Source of the DNA: Enterobacter genomosp. O
GTDB taxonomy: Bacteria; Pseudomonadota; Gammaproteobacteria; Enterobacterales; Enterobacteriaceae
Reading direction: 5' to 3'
Assembly (NCBI RefSeq): GCF_001022965.1
Contig: NZ_LECZ01000024.1
Span: forward strand, 62,001-126,000
DNA length: 64,000 nucleotides
Made by a program: the position numbers and the translations under genes. Below are positions 22,096 through 29,331 of this stretch, one piece after another; within the stretch, counting starts at the first letter, position 1; every line of letters begins with the position of its first letter. The notes beneath the pieces are model-generated. The model was given only the letters and a program-made list of their open reading frames with translations. It searched no databases and was not told the origin of the DNA.

Positions 22096-22814
22096 CTGAG
22101 CTACCGATTGACGAAAACACACCGCGCATTTTGATTGTCGAAGACGAACCCAAGCTTGGGCAGCTGCTTATCGACTATTTGCGCGCGGCCAGCTATGCCC
22201 CGTCACTGATAAGCCACGGCGACCAGGTGCTGCCCTACGTGCGCCAGACGCCGCCGGACCTGATCCTGCTGGATCTGATGCTGCCCGGTACCGACGGCCT
22301 GACCCTGTGTCGGGAAATTCGTCGCTTCTCCGACGTGCCGATCGTCATGGTGACCGCCAAAATCGAAGAGATTGACCGCCTGCTGGGGCTCGAAATTGGC
22401 GCGGACGATTACATCTGCAAACCTTACAGCCCGCGTGAAGTGGTTGCCCGCGTGAAAACCATTTTGCGCCGCTGCAAACCGCAGCGCGAGCTTCAGGTGC
22501 TGGACGCGGAGAGCCCGCTGATTGTTGATGAAAGCCGTTTCCAGGCAAGCTGGCGCAGCAAGCTGCTGGACCTCACTCCCGCCGAGTTTCGCCTGCTGAA
22601 AACCCTCTCCCACGAGCCGGGGAAAGTGTTCTCCCGCGAGCAGCTGCTGAACCGCCTGTATGACGATTACCGCGTCGTGACCGACCGCACCATCGACAGC
22701 CATATCAAAAACCTGCGCCGCAAGCTGGAGGCGCTGGACGCCGAGCAGTCTTTTATTCGCGCGGTGTATGGCGTGGGATATCGATGGGAAGCGGATGCGT
22801 GCAGGATAGTGTGA
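22092..22814 (+). CDS. baeR: BaeR, OmpR-family response regulator
   Basis: BaeR activates mdtABCD-baeSR, acrD and spy. The 240-residue protein has a receiver domain with the acidic pocket EDEP, the phospho-acceptor in [13 protein letters not shown], and Lys in [11 protein letters not shown], followed by an OmpR-type winged helix (about 135-235, [12 protein letters not shown] and [15 protein letters not shown]). It is the last gene of the operon and is followed by a strong terminator. Confidence 0.97.
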   Translation: MTELPIDENTPRILIVEDEPKLGQLLIDYLRAASYAPSLISHGDQVLPYVRQTPPDLILLDLMLPGTDGLTLCREIRRFSDVPIVMVTAKIEEIDRLLGLEIGADDYICKPYSPREVVARVKTILRRCKPQRELQVLDAESPLIVDESRFQASWRSKLLDLTPAEFRLLKTLSHEPGKVFSREQLLNRLYDDYRVVTDRTIDSHIKNLRRKLEALDAEQSFIRAVYGVGYRWEADACRIV

Positions 22815-22827
22815 CGTTTACATCTGA

Positions 22828-22854
22828 AACCCGCCTCTGGCGGGTTTTTCTTTT
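22828..22854 (+). terminator. Terminator of the mdtABCD-baeSR operon
   Basis: AACCCGCC-TCT-GGCGGGTT followed by TTTCTTTT is a canonical intrinsic terminator 14 nt after baeR. Confidence 0.9.
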
Positions 22855-22947
22855 CTGGAATCCATCCAGGAATCAACCATACTCTTTTTACCGGTTCGCT
22901 TGCTTATAACTGGTGCTGATAATTTTACTTTCGATCAAGGAGTTCCT

Positions 22948-23280
22948 ATGTCTGGTTGGTTCGAATTAAGTAAAAGCAGTGATGGTCAGTTCAGGTTTGT
23001 GCTGAAGGCTGGAAACGGGGAGATCGTTCTGACCAGCGAGCTTTACACCAGCAAAAGTGCCGCCGAAAACGGCATTGCTTCCGTACGCACGAACAGCCCC
23101 CTGGACGAGCGCTACGAGAAGAAAACGGCCTCTAACGGTAAGTTCCATTTCAATCTCAAGGCGGGCAATCATCAGGTCATTGGCAGCAGCCAGCTTTATG
23201 CGACGGAACAGTCGCGTGATAAGGGTATCGCCTCGGTCAAAACCAACGGTTCTGCCCAGACGGTAAAAGACAACACCTGA
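22948..23280 (+). CDS. yegP: YegP, tandem DUF1508 protein
   Basis: This is a 110-residue protein made of two DUF1508 repeats, each of the form (D/N)G-(Q/K)F-x-F-x-LKAGN followed by LY(T/A)(S/T) and a GIASV(R/K)TN end (residues about 10-55 and 60-105). The function is unknown. The ATG at 22948 has AAGGAG seven bases upstream; an in-frame start 48 nt earlier has no such site. It lies alone between the baeR terminator and trhP. Confidence 0.93.
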   Translation: MSGWFELSKSSDGQFRFVLKAGNGEIVLTSELYTSKSAAENGIASVRTNSPLDERYEKKTASNGKFHFNLKAGNHQVIGSSQLYATEQSRDKGIASVKTNGSAQTVKDNT

Positions 23281-23291
23281 CAGCACGACGC

Positions 23292-23325
23292 GCGCCGGGA
23301 GAGCGGTGACGCGACCCGGCGCTTT
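23292..23325 (+). terminator. Terminator-like hairpin after yegP
   Basis: GCGCCGGG and CCCGGCGC form a GC-rich stem followed by TTTA just after the yegP stop. Confidence 0.55.
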
Positions 23326-23434
23326 ACCTCCCAGCCCCGCAGCGCTACAATGCCCGCCCTTAAAGTGGGGGATCTCCCCTTACCGCTGCACCAGGTGCAC
23401 GCGGATCTGACCTGTCATCAGAACGAGAACAAAC

Positions 23435-24796
23435 ATGTTTAAACCGGAACTCCTTTCCCCGGCGGGAACGCTGCAAAATATGCGTTACGCTTTCGCCTAT
23501 GGTGCCGACGCCGTCTACGCGGGCCAGCCTCGCTACTCGCTGCGCGTGCGCAACAATGAATTCAACCACGAGAACCTGCAGCTCGGCATCAACGAAGCGC
23601 ATGCTCTGGGCAAAAAATTCTACGTGGTGGTCAACATCGCGCCGCACAACGCCAAGCTGAAGACGTTCATCCGTGACCTGAAGCCGGTGGTGGATATGGG
23701 GCCGGACGCGCTGATCATGTCGGACCCGGGTTTAATCATGCTGGTTCGGGAGAACTTCCCGGAGATGGATATTCACCTCTCCGTACAGGCTAACGCCGTC
23801 AACTGGGCGACGGTCAAGTTCTGGAAGCAGATGGGGCTGACCCGCGTCATTCTGTCACGCGAGCTTTCCCTGGAAGAGATTGAAGAGATCCGCACCCAGG
23901 TGCCGGATATGGAAATCGAAATCTTCGTTCACGGCGCGCTGTGCATGGCCTACTCCGGCCGCTGCCTGCTCTCGGGCTATATCAACAAGCGCGACCCGAA
24001 CCAGGGCACCTGCACCAACGCCTGCCGCTGGGAATATAACGTCCAGGAAGGCAAAGAGGATGACATCGGCAACATCGTCCACAAGCATGAGCCGATCCCG
24101 GTGACCAACGTTGAGCCTACACTGGGCATCGGCGCGCCAACCGACAGCGTGTTTATGATTGAAGAAGCCAAACGTCCGGGCGAGTACATGACCGCCTTTG
24201 AAGACGAGCACGGCACTTACATCATGAACTCAAAAGATCTGCGCGCCATCGCCCACGTCGAGCGTCTGACCCAGATGGGCGTGCACTCCCTGAAGATCGA
24301 AGGCCGCACCAAATCCTATTACTACTGCGCGCGCACCGCGCAGGTGTACCGCAAAGCTATCGACGATGCCGCCGCCGGTAAACCGTTCGATACCAGCCTG
24401 CTGGAAACCCTGGAAGGCCTGGCGCACCGCGGCTACACAGAAGGCTTCCTGCGCCGTCACACCCATGACGATTACCAGAACTACGAGCACGGCTACTCCG
24501 TCTCTGAACGCCAGCAGTTTGTCGGTGACTTCACCGGCGAGCGCAAAGGCGCGCTGGCGGCTGTAGCGGTGAAAAACAAGTTCACCAAAGGCGACAGCCT
24601 GGAGCTGATGACCCCGCAGGGCAACATGAACTTTACGCTGGAGCATCTGGAAAACGGCAAAGGCGAAATGATTGAGGTGGCACCGGGTGACGGCCATACC
24701 GTCTGGCTGCCGGTTCCGGAAGAGGTGGAGCTGAAGTTCGCGCTGCTGATGCGTAATTTCAACGGTGAAAGCACGCGTAATCCACACGGCAAATAG
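23435..24796 (+). CDS. trhP: TrhP (YegQ), U32-family tRNA hydroxylation protein
   Basis: This 453-residue U32 peptidase-family protein is needed for the prephenate-dependent pathway of tRNA wobble uridine hydroxylation (ho5U, precursor of cmo5U). The family signature EIEIFVHGALCMAYSGRCLL (residues about 160-180) carries conserved cysteines; further cysteines follow in GTCTNACRW and are consistent with a proposed Fe-S cluster. Length and sequence fit E. coli YegQ (453). The cyaR sRNA gene lies directly downstream. Confidence 0.95.
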   Translation: MFKPELLSPAGTLQNMRYAFAYGADAVYAGQPRYSLRVRNNEFNHENLQLGINEAHALGKKFYVVVNIAPHNAKLKTFIRDLKPVVDMGPDALIMSDPGLIMLVRENFPEMDIHLSVQANAVNWATVKFWKQMGLTRVILSRELSLEEIEEIRTQVPDMEIEIFVHGALCMAYSGRCLLSGYINKRDPNQGTCTNACRWEYNVQEGKEDDIGNIVHKHEPIPVTNVEPTLGIGAPTDSVFMIEEAKRPGEYMTAFEDEHGTYIMNSKDLRAIAHVERLTQMGVHSLKIEGRTKSYYYCARTAQVYRKAIDDAAAGKPFDTSLLETLEGLAHRGYTEGFLRRHTHDDYQNYEHGYSVSERQQFVGDFTGERKGALAAVAVKNKFTKGDSLELMTPQGNMNFTLEHLENGKGEMIEVAPGDGHTVWLPVPEEVELKFALLMRNFNGESTRNPHGK

Positions 24797-24831
24797 TCAA
24801 TCAGGGAAATTTTTTCACGCTGGGATAATTC

Positions 24832-24880
24832 TTAGAATCGGATCACATACCGCTTCGTTCAATACGGGTATTATCCCCCC
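24832..24880 (+). promoter_or_regulatory. CRP-dependent promoter of cyaR
   Basis: TTAGA-ATCGGA-TCACA (24832-24847) fits the CRP site TGTGA-N6-TCACA, with a perfect right half. Its centre (24839.5) is 41.5 bases upstream of the expected CyaR first base at 24881, the class II activator position. A -10 element TATTAT is at 24869-24874. CyaR is known to be activated by cAMP-CRP in E. coli, which this arrangement fits. Confidence 0.8.
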
Positions 24881-24967
24881 GCTGAAAAACATAACCCATA
24901 AATGCTAGCTGTACCAGGAACCACCTCCTTAGCCTGCGTAATCTCCCTTACGCGGGCTTATTTTTTT
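24881..24967 (+). ncRNA. cyaR: CyaR (RyeE) small regulatory RNA
   Basis: This 87-nt sRNA gene begins GCTGAAAAACATAACC and contains the unpaired anti-Shine-Dalgarno seed ACCACCTCCTTA, then a terminator stem ending in a run of seven Ts. CyaR binds Hfq and represses ompX, luxS, nadE and others in E. coli. Compared with the remembered E. coli sequence, paired bases in the terminator stem have changed together (GTGTAA/TTACAC there, GCGTAA/TTACGC here), which supports a functional RNA. It lies between trhP and the accessory island, its usual place. Confidence 0.95.
24940..24966. other. Phage P2-type attB core inside cyaR
   Basis: The 27 bases from AATCTCCCTTAC to the T-run match the P2 attachment core as I remember it (in reverse complement, AAAAAATAAGCCCG then TGTAAGGGAGATT) with one difference. 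In E. coli C this locus is the preferred P2 integration site. No second copy of the core was found downstream, so the neighbouring island is not flanked by intact att sites. Confidence 0.7.
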
Positions 24968-25008
24968 CTTTAACCTAATGAAATAAAGGGATTTTTTTCA
25001 ACCAATGT

Positions 25009-25027
25009 CCACACATTGACCACATCG
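25009..25027. repeat. 19-bp direct repeat, left copy
   Basis: CCACACATTGACCACATCG is repeated exactly at 26107-26125. Both copies are followed by related AGCCCTGC and GGCTTT segments, giving an imperfect repeat of about 60 bp that brackets the gene at 25206-25994. Confidence 0.8.
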
Positions 25028-25029
25028 AT

Positions 25030-25063
25030 AATGAAAGCCCTGCATTTGCGGGGCTTTCATTTT
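25030..25063 (+). terminator. Intrinsic terminator without an obvious gene
   Basis: AATGAAAGCCC-TGCATTTGC-GGGGCTTTCATT is a strong hairpin with a T-run. No gene ends just upstream apart from cyaR, which has its own terminator, so it may be left over from a lost mobile element. Confidence 0.7.
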
Positions 25064-25205
25064 GTTAAACACTTTCAAAAAGTGATGATGGGACGCATTT
25101 TGCGTATTTTTGGTTGTGTCAGATAAGCTCTGACTTGGAGTAGTTATGCTTCAGAGTGATTGAGATATCATCTTATCGATAATTACAAAGTGTAGGAAAA
25201 AGAAG

Positions 25206-25994
25206 ATGAAAGTGAATGCTGGAACTCTTAACGACTATTTACAAGCAATCCTTGAAAATTATACCGATCACTCAGAGGCTCCCCCTCAACTGATGGGAAT
25301 GGTTCTTCAGATGGACCAAATCTTTCAGGAAGAGATTTTTGGACATGATTTAGAGACGCCCCCCTATGCTCTCTTTCTAGCAATGAATTCTTATACAATG
25401 CTACTCAATGCGGTAGGGCAAGCACTTTCAGGACATACTGTAGCTGTCTTCCCTGTTGCACGTACAGCGCTTGAGTCAGCTTGTTATGCATATTTAATAT
25501 CTCAAGACGAAGCATTGGGAGATATTTGGACTAACCGACATAAATCGGAGAAAGCTCTCCAGAAATGCCGCCGTAGACTTACTGTAAAGAAAGCCTGTGA
25601 TGCACTAGTTTCCCTCAGCCCTCAAATGGCTGAAAACGTTATGGCGCTTTACAATGCTGCTATTGATTACGGTGCACATCCAAACCATAAAGCCGTGCTC
25701 AATCACTTATCGGACATTGGCGAGGTAGATTCAAAATTCCATGGCTTCCAGCTCACAGGTGTCTATGGATCAAATAGTTGGCAAGTGAATTATGCACTGC
25801 TTGCATGCATAGAGGTTGGTCAGGCAATTGCTTTCCTGATCGCAGCTTCTGCCGATAAACATCCGCTTGTTTATGAGCGTTTAGAAGTTTTCGCAAACTG
25901 GCTTGAAGATAAGAACCGAATAGCAGATGAGTTAAACGGTAAGCCGATTGACTACTCCGGGCCTATGTATAGTTCAGTCATACCTCCAATCTAA
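25206..25994 (+). CDS. Hypothetical helical protein in phage-integration hotspot
   Basis: I do not recognise this 262-residue protein with confidence. It is predicted to be all-helical and soluble, with a segment VARTALESACYAYLISQDEA (about 86-105) that resembles the R-x(3)-E helix of DUF5677/HEPN-like proteins. It has no signal peptide or obvious catalytic motif. The ATG at 25206 follows GGAAAAAGAAG. Base composition is lower in GC than the core genes around it, and it is bracketed by a direct repeat, so it was probably acquired. An anti-phage or RNA-related role would be speculation. Confidence 0.7.
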   Translation: MKVNAGTLNDYLQAILENYTDHSEAPPQLMGMVLQMDQIFQEEIFGHDLETPPYALFLAMNSYTMLLNAVGQALSGHTVAVFPVARTALESACYAYLISQDEALGDIWTNRHKSEKALQKCRRRLTVKKACDALVSLSPQMAENVMALYNAAIDYGAHPNHKAVLNHLSDIGEVDSKFHGFQLTGVYGSNSWQVNYALLACIEVGQAIAFLIAASADKHPLVYERLEVFANWLEDKNRIADELNGKPIDYSGPMYSSVIPPI

Positions 25995-26106
25995 CTAACT
26001 AGATCAAATGAATATTCAAAATTCAGTTCATATAGGTACGTCAACTATTGGTGACTTCATATAGATAGTAACAATCTGAAATCAAATGATTTATTTCTGG
26101 TCACGC

Positions 26107-26125
26107 CCACACATTGACCACATCG
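26107..26125. repeat. 19-bp direct repeat, right copy
   Basis: This is an exact copy of 25009-25027, 1098 bp downstream. The bases that follow are only partly conserved and no longer form a good terminator. Confidence 0.8.
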
Positions 26126-26215
26126 CAAAATAGCCCTGCCCTGTGAGTGGCTTTACTTTCTTATTATTCCAATGACACAATGGATTTCAAGCATATGTTT
26201 AATAAGGAAATTATT

Positions 26216-26611
26216 TTGAAACTTCTGAAAAATACGCTCCTGCTTTCCCTCGCCTTTATGTCCTTTACCTCACAGGCAAATGACGTCGCCACTCTCAAAA
26301 AATCACTTAAACCGTGGCAGCCAATCGAGGTTTCGAAAAGCAGTGATACGCTGACGGTGATACTCGACGAGAACCAAATCACCCCTACCGTCTACGATGC
26401 GATTATCAGCGCCGGTGCTTGCATGGATATCTGGACTAAGGATGTTCCGGCAAATTACCTCAAGACCGTCAAAGAGGTGCACATTCTCAACAAGCATAAA
26501 GCACAGGGTTATGTGCTGGAAAATCCGCTCGATACCTGTAATGAAATGGGGAAAGAAACAGAAGTAAAAGCAAAAGCGATCATGCTTTCACATACGCGGC
26601 TTTTTAAATAA
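26216..26611 (+). CDS. Small secreted protein of unknown function, TTG start
   Basis: This is a 131-residue protein with a typical Sec signal peptide (MKLLKNTLLLSLAFMSFTSQA, cleavage expected after TSQA, before NDVATL). The mature part has two cysteines (in AGACMDIW and LDTCNEMG) that could form a disulfide, and is likely periplasmic. The TTG at 26216 is preferred because AAGGAAA sits six bases upstream and it gives the clean signal peptide; in-frame ATGs at 26195 and 26180 would add seven or twelve residues. A strong terminator follows. The family is not recognised. Confidence 0.7.
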   Translation: MKLLKNTLLLSLAFMSFTSQANDVATLKKSLKPWQPIEVSKSSDTLTVILDENQITPTVYDAIISAGACMDIWTKDVPANYLKTVKEVHILNKHKAQGYVLENPLDTCNEMGKETEVKAKAIMLSHTRLFK

Positions 26612-26618
26612 TTACAAA

Positions 26619-26650
26619 AGAAAAAGCCCCGCATTGCGGGGCTTTTTCTT
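26619..26650 (+). terminator. Intrinsic terminator after the secreted protein
   Basis: AGAAAAAGCCCCGC-ATT-GCGGGGCTTTTTCTT is a perfect hairpin with A and T tails, probably working in both directions. Confidence 0.92.
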
Positions 26651-27073
26651 TGCCGTTGCCCCAGAATTTAAAGCCATCGTTGCGGATGAGCGTTGTCACT
26701 AACAAAGATATTGTCAGCATGGTTATCCGGTCTGAGAATTAATGAGAAATGCACCATTCATCTAAAAGACGATACCGTAATAAATTTATTAACCTACTAT
26801 ACACGCTATCAAAACCACATCTTCCTCTCTAACTACATTAATCAATATTTAATTTATAAAATTGCTTTCTGCGTGTAAGCCTTAATAACCATCAACTCAA
26901 AAATCCTACCAAGTTTTGACTCCCTAAATTCAGCCTAAGCGCCTCACACAACAAAACATACCCAAGAGTGCTTTACTTACTTATACAAGAATGGTAAATA
27001 AATTAGAGCTTACTGAAAGTAATTGAAAAATGGTAAGTTAAATAATATCAACACAGATAAAAAGAGGTTAACT
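26651..27073 (+). promoter_or_regulatory. AT-rich leader and promoter of the colicin gene
   Basis: No credible gene is seen in this stretch; a 61-codon open frame at 26693-26878 looks accidental. A likely sigma-70 promoter is TTTACT (26972-26977), a 17-bp spacer and TAAATA (26995-27000). A good ribosome binding site (AAAGAGG) lies at 27061-27067. No LexA box (CTG-N10-CAG) is visible, which is unusual for a colicin promoter. Confidence 0.5.
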
Positions 27074-28036
27074 ATGAGTTTAACGTGGGATAAAGACGGC
27101 ACTCCTAGGATAGAAATTAATGGAAGACCAGACAAGCCCGGAGGCTCAGCGGGAAACGGAGGTAATGGCAAAGATACATTACCAGGTGGAAATACAGACT
27201 ATCCTAACACAATGGGATTCCCTCCTGTAAATGATTCTTCCTGGTTTAAAAAAGTACCAAAATGGGATGTTATAGAACTAGGCAATGGAAAAACCCAAAA
27301 AGGCATAGAGTCTCATATATATATAACCCGCGTAGAGAACTACGTCTATAAAATTTACATTGATAAAACAGGGAAGGTAATTCAAGTAGATTATGTCAAC
27401 TGGGAGAAAGATCTTGAGAACAGAGCTCCAGATGCTCAACAACAGATTCCTTTTAAATCTAGAGAAGAGAAAGCAAAAGCCCTTGCAGTAGATGTTAACA
27501 ACGTTATAGGAAAGGCCGCTGATTTCTATAAAGAGGTCACTTCAAAATATAGTGATGCGTTTTCAAAACAGGCACAAAATCTGGCTGAGTCGACTAAAGG
27601 TCAGAAAATAAAAAATGCACAGAATGCTTTAAAAACATTTGAAAAATATCAAAATCAATTAAATGCTAAAATTAGTGCAGCGGACAGGACTGCAATTGCG
27701 CAAGCTTTAGATTCTGTTAACCGTGCAGAGTTATCTAAGACACTGGCACAATATAGCAAGGTGTTCGGGGTGATATCATACTCGATAAATGGTCTAAGTT
27801 TGTATGATGCATACAGCAAAGCTGTTAAAACAGGACAGTGGAGTGGTTTTTATAGTGAAGTTGAAAAACAACTAGCTGGTATGGTTGCTGCAGAGTTAAC
27901 AGCTTTTGTTTTTGGCGTCATGGCAACAACATCAATGGGGATTTTGGGATTCGGTTTAATAATGTTATTAGTAGCAGCTGCTGTAGATAAATTGGATTAT
28001 GATGCATTTAACAAATCAATATTGGGATTAATGTAG
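27074..28036 (+). CDS. Pore-forming colicin with colicin N-like N-terminal half
   Basis: This is a 320-residue bacteriocin that should kill related cells by opening a voltage-gated pore in the inner membrane. Residues 1-60 are Gly/Asn-rich (KPGGSAGNGGNGKD) like a Tol-dependent translocation domain, with TPRIEINGRP perhaps a TolA-binding strand. Residues 65-125 resemble the colicin N receptor-binding domain: KGIESHIYITR and VDYVNWEKD align with KGTEVYTFHTR and VDYVNWKGP of colicin N as remembered. Residues 130-320 form a pore domain (STKGQKIKNAQNALKTFEKY; hydrophobic hairpin about 268-304) closest to the E1 type. The ATG at 27074 has the better ribosome binding site than a TTG at 27023. Strongly AT-rich, so acquired. 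Confidence 0.9.
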   Translation: MSLTWDKDGTPRIEINGRPDKPGGSAGNGGNGKDTLPGGNTDYPNTMGFPPVNDSSWFKKVPKWDVIELGNGKTQKGIESHIYITRVENYVYKIYIDKTGKVIQVDYVNWEKDLENRAPDAQQQIPFKSREEKAKALAVDVNNVIGKAADFYKEVTSKYSDAFSKQAQNLAESTKGQKIKNAQNALKTFEKYQNQLNAKISAADRTAIAQALDSVNRAELSKTLAQYSKVFGVISYSINGLSLYDAYSKAVKTGQWSGFYSEVEKQLAGMVAAELTAFVFGVMATTSMGILGFGLIMLLVAAAVDKLDYDAFNKSILGLM

Positions 28037-28039
28037 AGC

Positions 28040-28073
28040 TCACCCCAGATAAAACATATTCTATCTGGGGTGA
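28040..28073. terminator. Bidirectional terminator between colicin and immunity genes
   Basis: TCACCCCAGATA and TATCTGGGGTGA form a 12-bp stem between the convergent 3' ends, with TTTT on the right. Confidence 0.9.
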
Positions 28074-28075
28074 TT

Positions 28076-28351
28076 TTAATTCCTTTTTTTTATAAAAAAT
28101 AGAATTGATAAGGGAAGTGCAAAAACAAGACAAACAAATCCAATAGAACGATTCCAGTGTTGCAGCGAAACAAATCGCTCATTCAACGATTTTATGAACG
28201 CTCGAGCAAATGGAAAAGTCAACGTATTGGCTACAGCAAAAATAAAATAATACTCATCTAAGAAAATTGAATCAGTACCCTGAAAATAAGAAAAAAGATA
28301 TATTAACCAATAAAATACAACGGGGTAAATCAATTCCTTTACGTAGTTCAT
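28076..28351 (-). CDS. Probable colicin immunity protein, three membrane helices
   Basis: This is a 91-residue, very hydrophobic protein with three predicted membrane helices (about 8-24, 34-52 and 70-87) and a basic C-terminal tail (FFIKKRN). It is encoded on the opposite strand directly after the colicin gene, the standard arrangement for pore-forming colicins, whose immunity protein sits in the inner membrane and blocks the pore domain. Three helices fit the E1-type immunity class; the A/N class has four. The function is inferred from position and topology rather than from a recognised sequence match. Confidence 0.8.
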   Translation of the reverse strand: MNYVKELIYPVVFYWLIYLFSYFQGTDSIFLDEYYFIFAVANTLTFPFARAFIKSLNERFVSLQHWNRSIGFVCLVFALPLSILFFIKKRN

Positions 28352-29088
28352 AGGAAGCCCAGCAGTTTGTTATCCTTTTTCAAAAATACAGTAACCATCA
28401 TATGAAAACCATCCCTTTCGTTGTGTATTACCCTACCACTCCTCATCAGTCGAACATCTAAATTTTTTATCGCCACAAACCACCGCTGCCCCACGAGCCA
28501 GCGCTTTGAGTTCCCACCGTTCGAGGGTAATCTCTTCCTGAACCAAATCGAAAACATATCTTTGCCATGCGCTCTCTTTCGGTTCGGGTTAACTTAGCTG
28601 ATGGAGCTTGCTAGCTGGTTTTGAGTGGCTAATTCCAACCGATAACCCCGCGCTCAATCAGATTTAAATCCGCTGCGGCTTGCTCAGACAGTATGGAGGT
28701 CATAACTGGACGCTGCCGCCGGTGACCTTTCCACAGTTATTGACAGGACTCCGGGGCGCGGCAGAATCGCTTTTTAAGGTCAAAGGCTCAACGGCTCAAC
28801 GGCCAAAACCTTTGGAGCAATGCGCCATTCGGCTGAACGGGTTACATGCACGTAGTGTGCTCCGAGGTGAGGGGAATAAACCCCCCCTTCTCAGGAGTCG
28901 TTGACCTCATCTGTCACCATAGGAGTAATCAACTGTTCACAACACTGATTTTAGTCACCAATTGTGGCAGAAATGAATGTAGATAAGTTTCAAAGGAATC
29001 ATATTAACTTGATACCCAAACGATTCATTTGAATCACCTGGCGTTAAGCTTTACCATCAGAAACCACCAAAACACTAAGGGATATTTT
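28352..29088. other. Intergenic region with gene debris
   Basis: This 737-nt gap has no intact gene I can support. The left part has coding-like fragments on the minus strand (listed separately, and a 24-codon open frame at 28629-28703 beginning MTSILSEQAAADLNLIE). The part around 28680-28904 is more GC-rich than the rest of the island. No colicin lysis gene (a short lipoprotein) is present. An AAGGGA site before 29089 serves the next gene. Confidence 0.5.
28433..28588 (-). pseudogene. C-terminal fragment of an unidentified gene
   Basis: An open frame of 51 codons without a start reads as a plausible protein end (YVFDLVQEEITLERWELKAL, then ARGAAVVCGDKKF and a stop). It has protein-like composition and a possible Cys pair, and is preceded by an in-frame stop. 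It may be a remnant of a phage or plasmid gene. The identity is unknown. Confidence 0.35.
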
Positions 29089-29331
29089 ATGTACACATAT
29101 AAAATGGTTCAGATACCACCTAACATTTCTGTTAAGGCAAGGGACAATAAAGATGGCGTTGCAGCCGCCTATTTGCAGCAAGAAGTCAACTCCTGGGCTG
29201 CTGAGGGGTGGGAATTCCAGCGCGTTGATACTATCGGCATTGAAGAGCGGCCAGGATGTTTTGGCGGAAATAAATCAACATTGACTCACTATTACGTTAT
29301 TACTTTCAGAAAAGAAGTTGCTGATGCTTAA
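29089..29331 (+). CDS. DUF4177-family small protein
   Basis: This 80-residue soluble protein has the DUF4177 pattern: a first strand with YKMVQIP, then the central LQQEVNSWAAEGWEFQRVDTI and a final strand YYVITFRKE. The function is unknown. The ATG at 29089 has AAGGGA six bases upstream; a start 60 nt earlier is less likely. The stop codon overlaps the start of the YidD-like gene by eight bases, so the two are translationally coupled. Confidence 0.8.
   Translation: MYTYKMVQIPPNISVKARDNKDGVAAAYLQQEVNSWAAEGWEFQRVDTIGIEERPGCFGGNKSTLTHYYVITFRKEVADA

Noticed and set aside
26693..26878. 61-codon open frame before the colicin gene
   Set aside because: No ribosome binding site, random-looking composition and no partner; treated as accidental in AT-rich DNA.
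27005..27035. Possible LexA box near CTTACTGAAAGTAATTG
   Set aside because: No CAG follows CTG at a spacing of ten bases; it does not meet the SOS box consensus.
28402..28461. 19-codon frame (MKTIPFVVYYP) considered as a colicin lysis gene
   Set aside because: It lacks a lipobox and the usual signal sequence of lysis lipoproteins.
28680..28904. 74-codon open frame starting MLRQYGGHNWTLPP
   Set aside because: No recognisable motif and no ribosome binding site; it overlaps the minus-strand debris. Kept only as part of the intergenic description.
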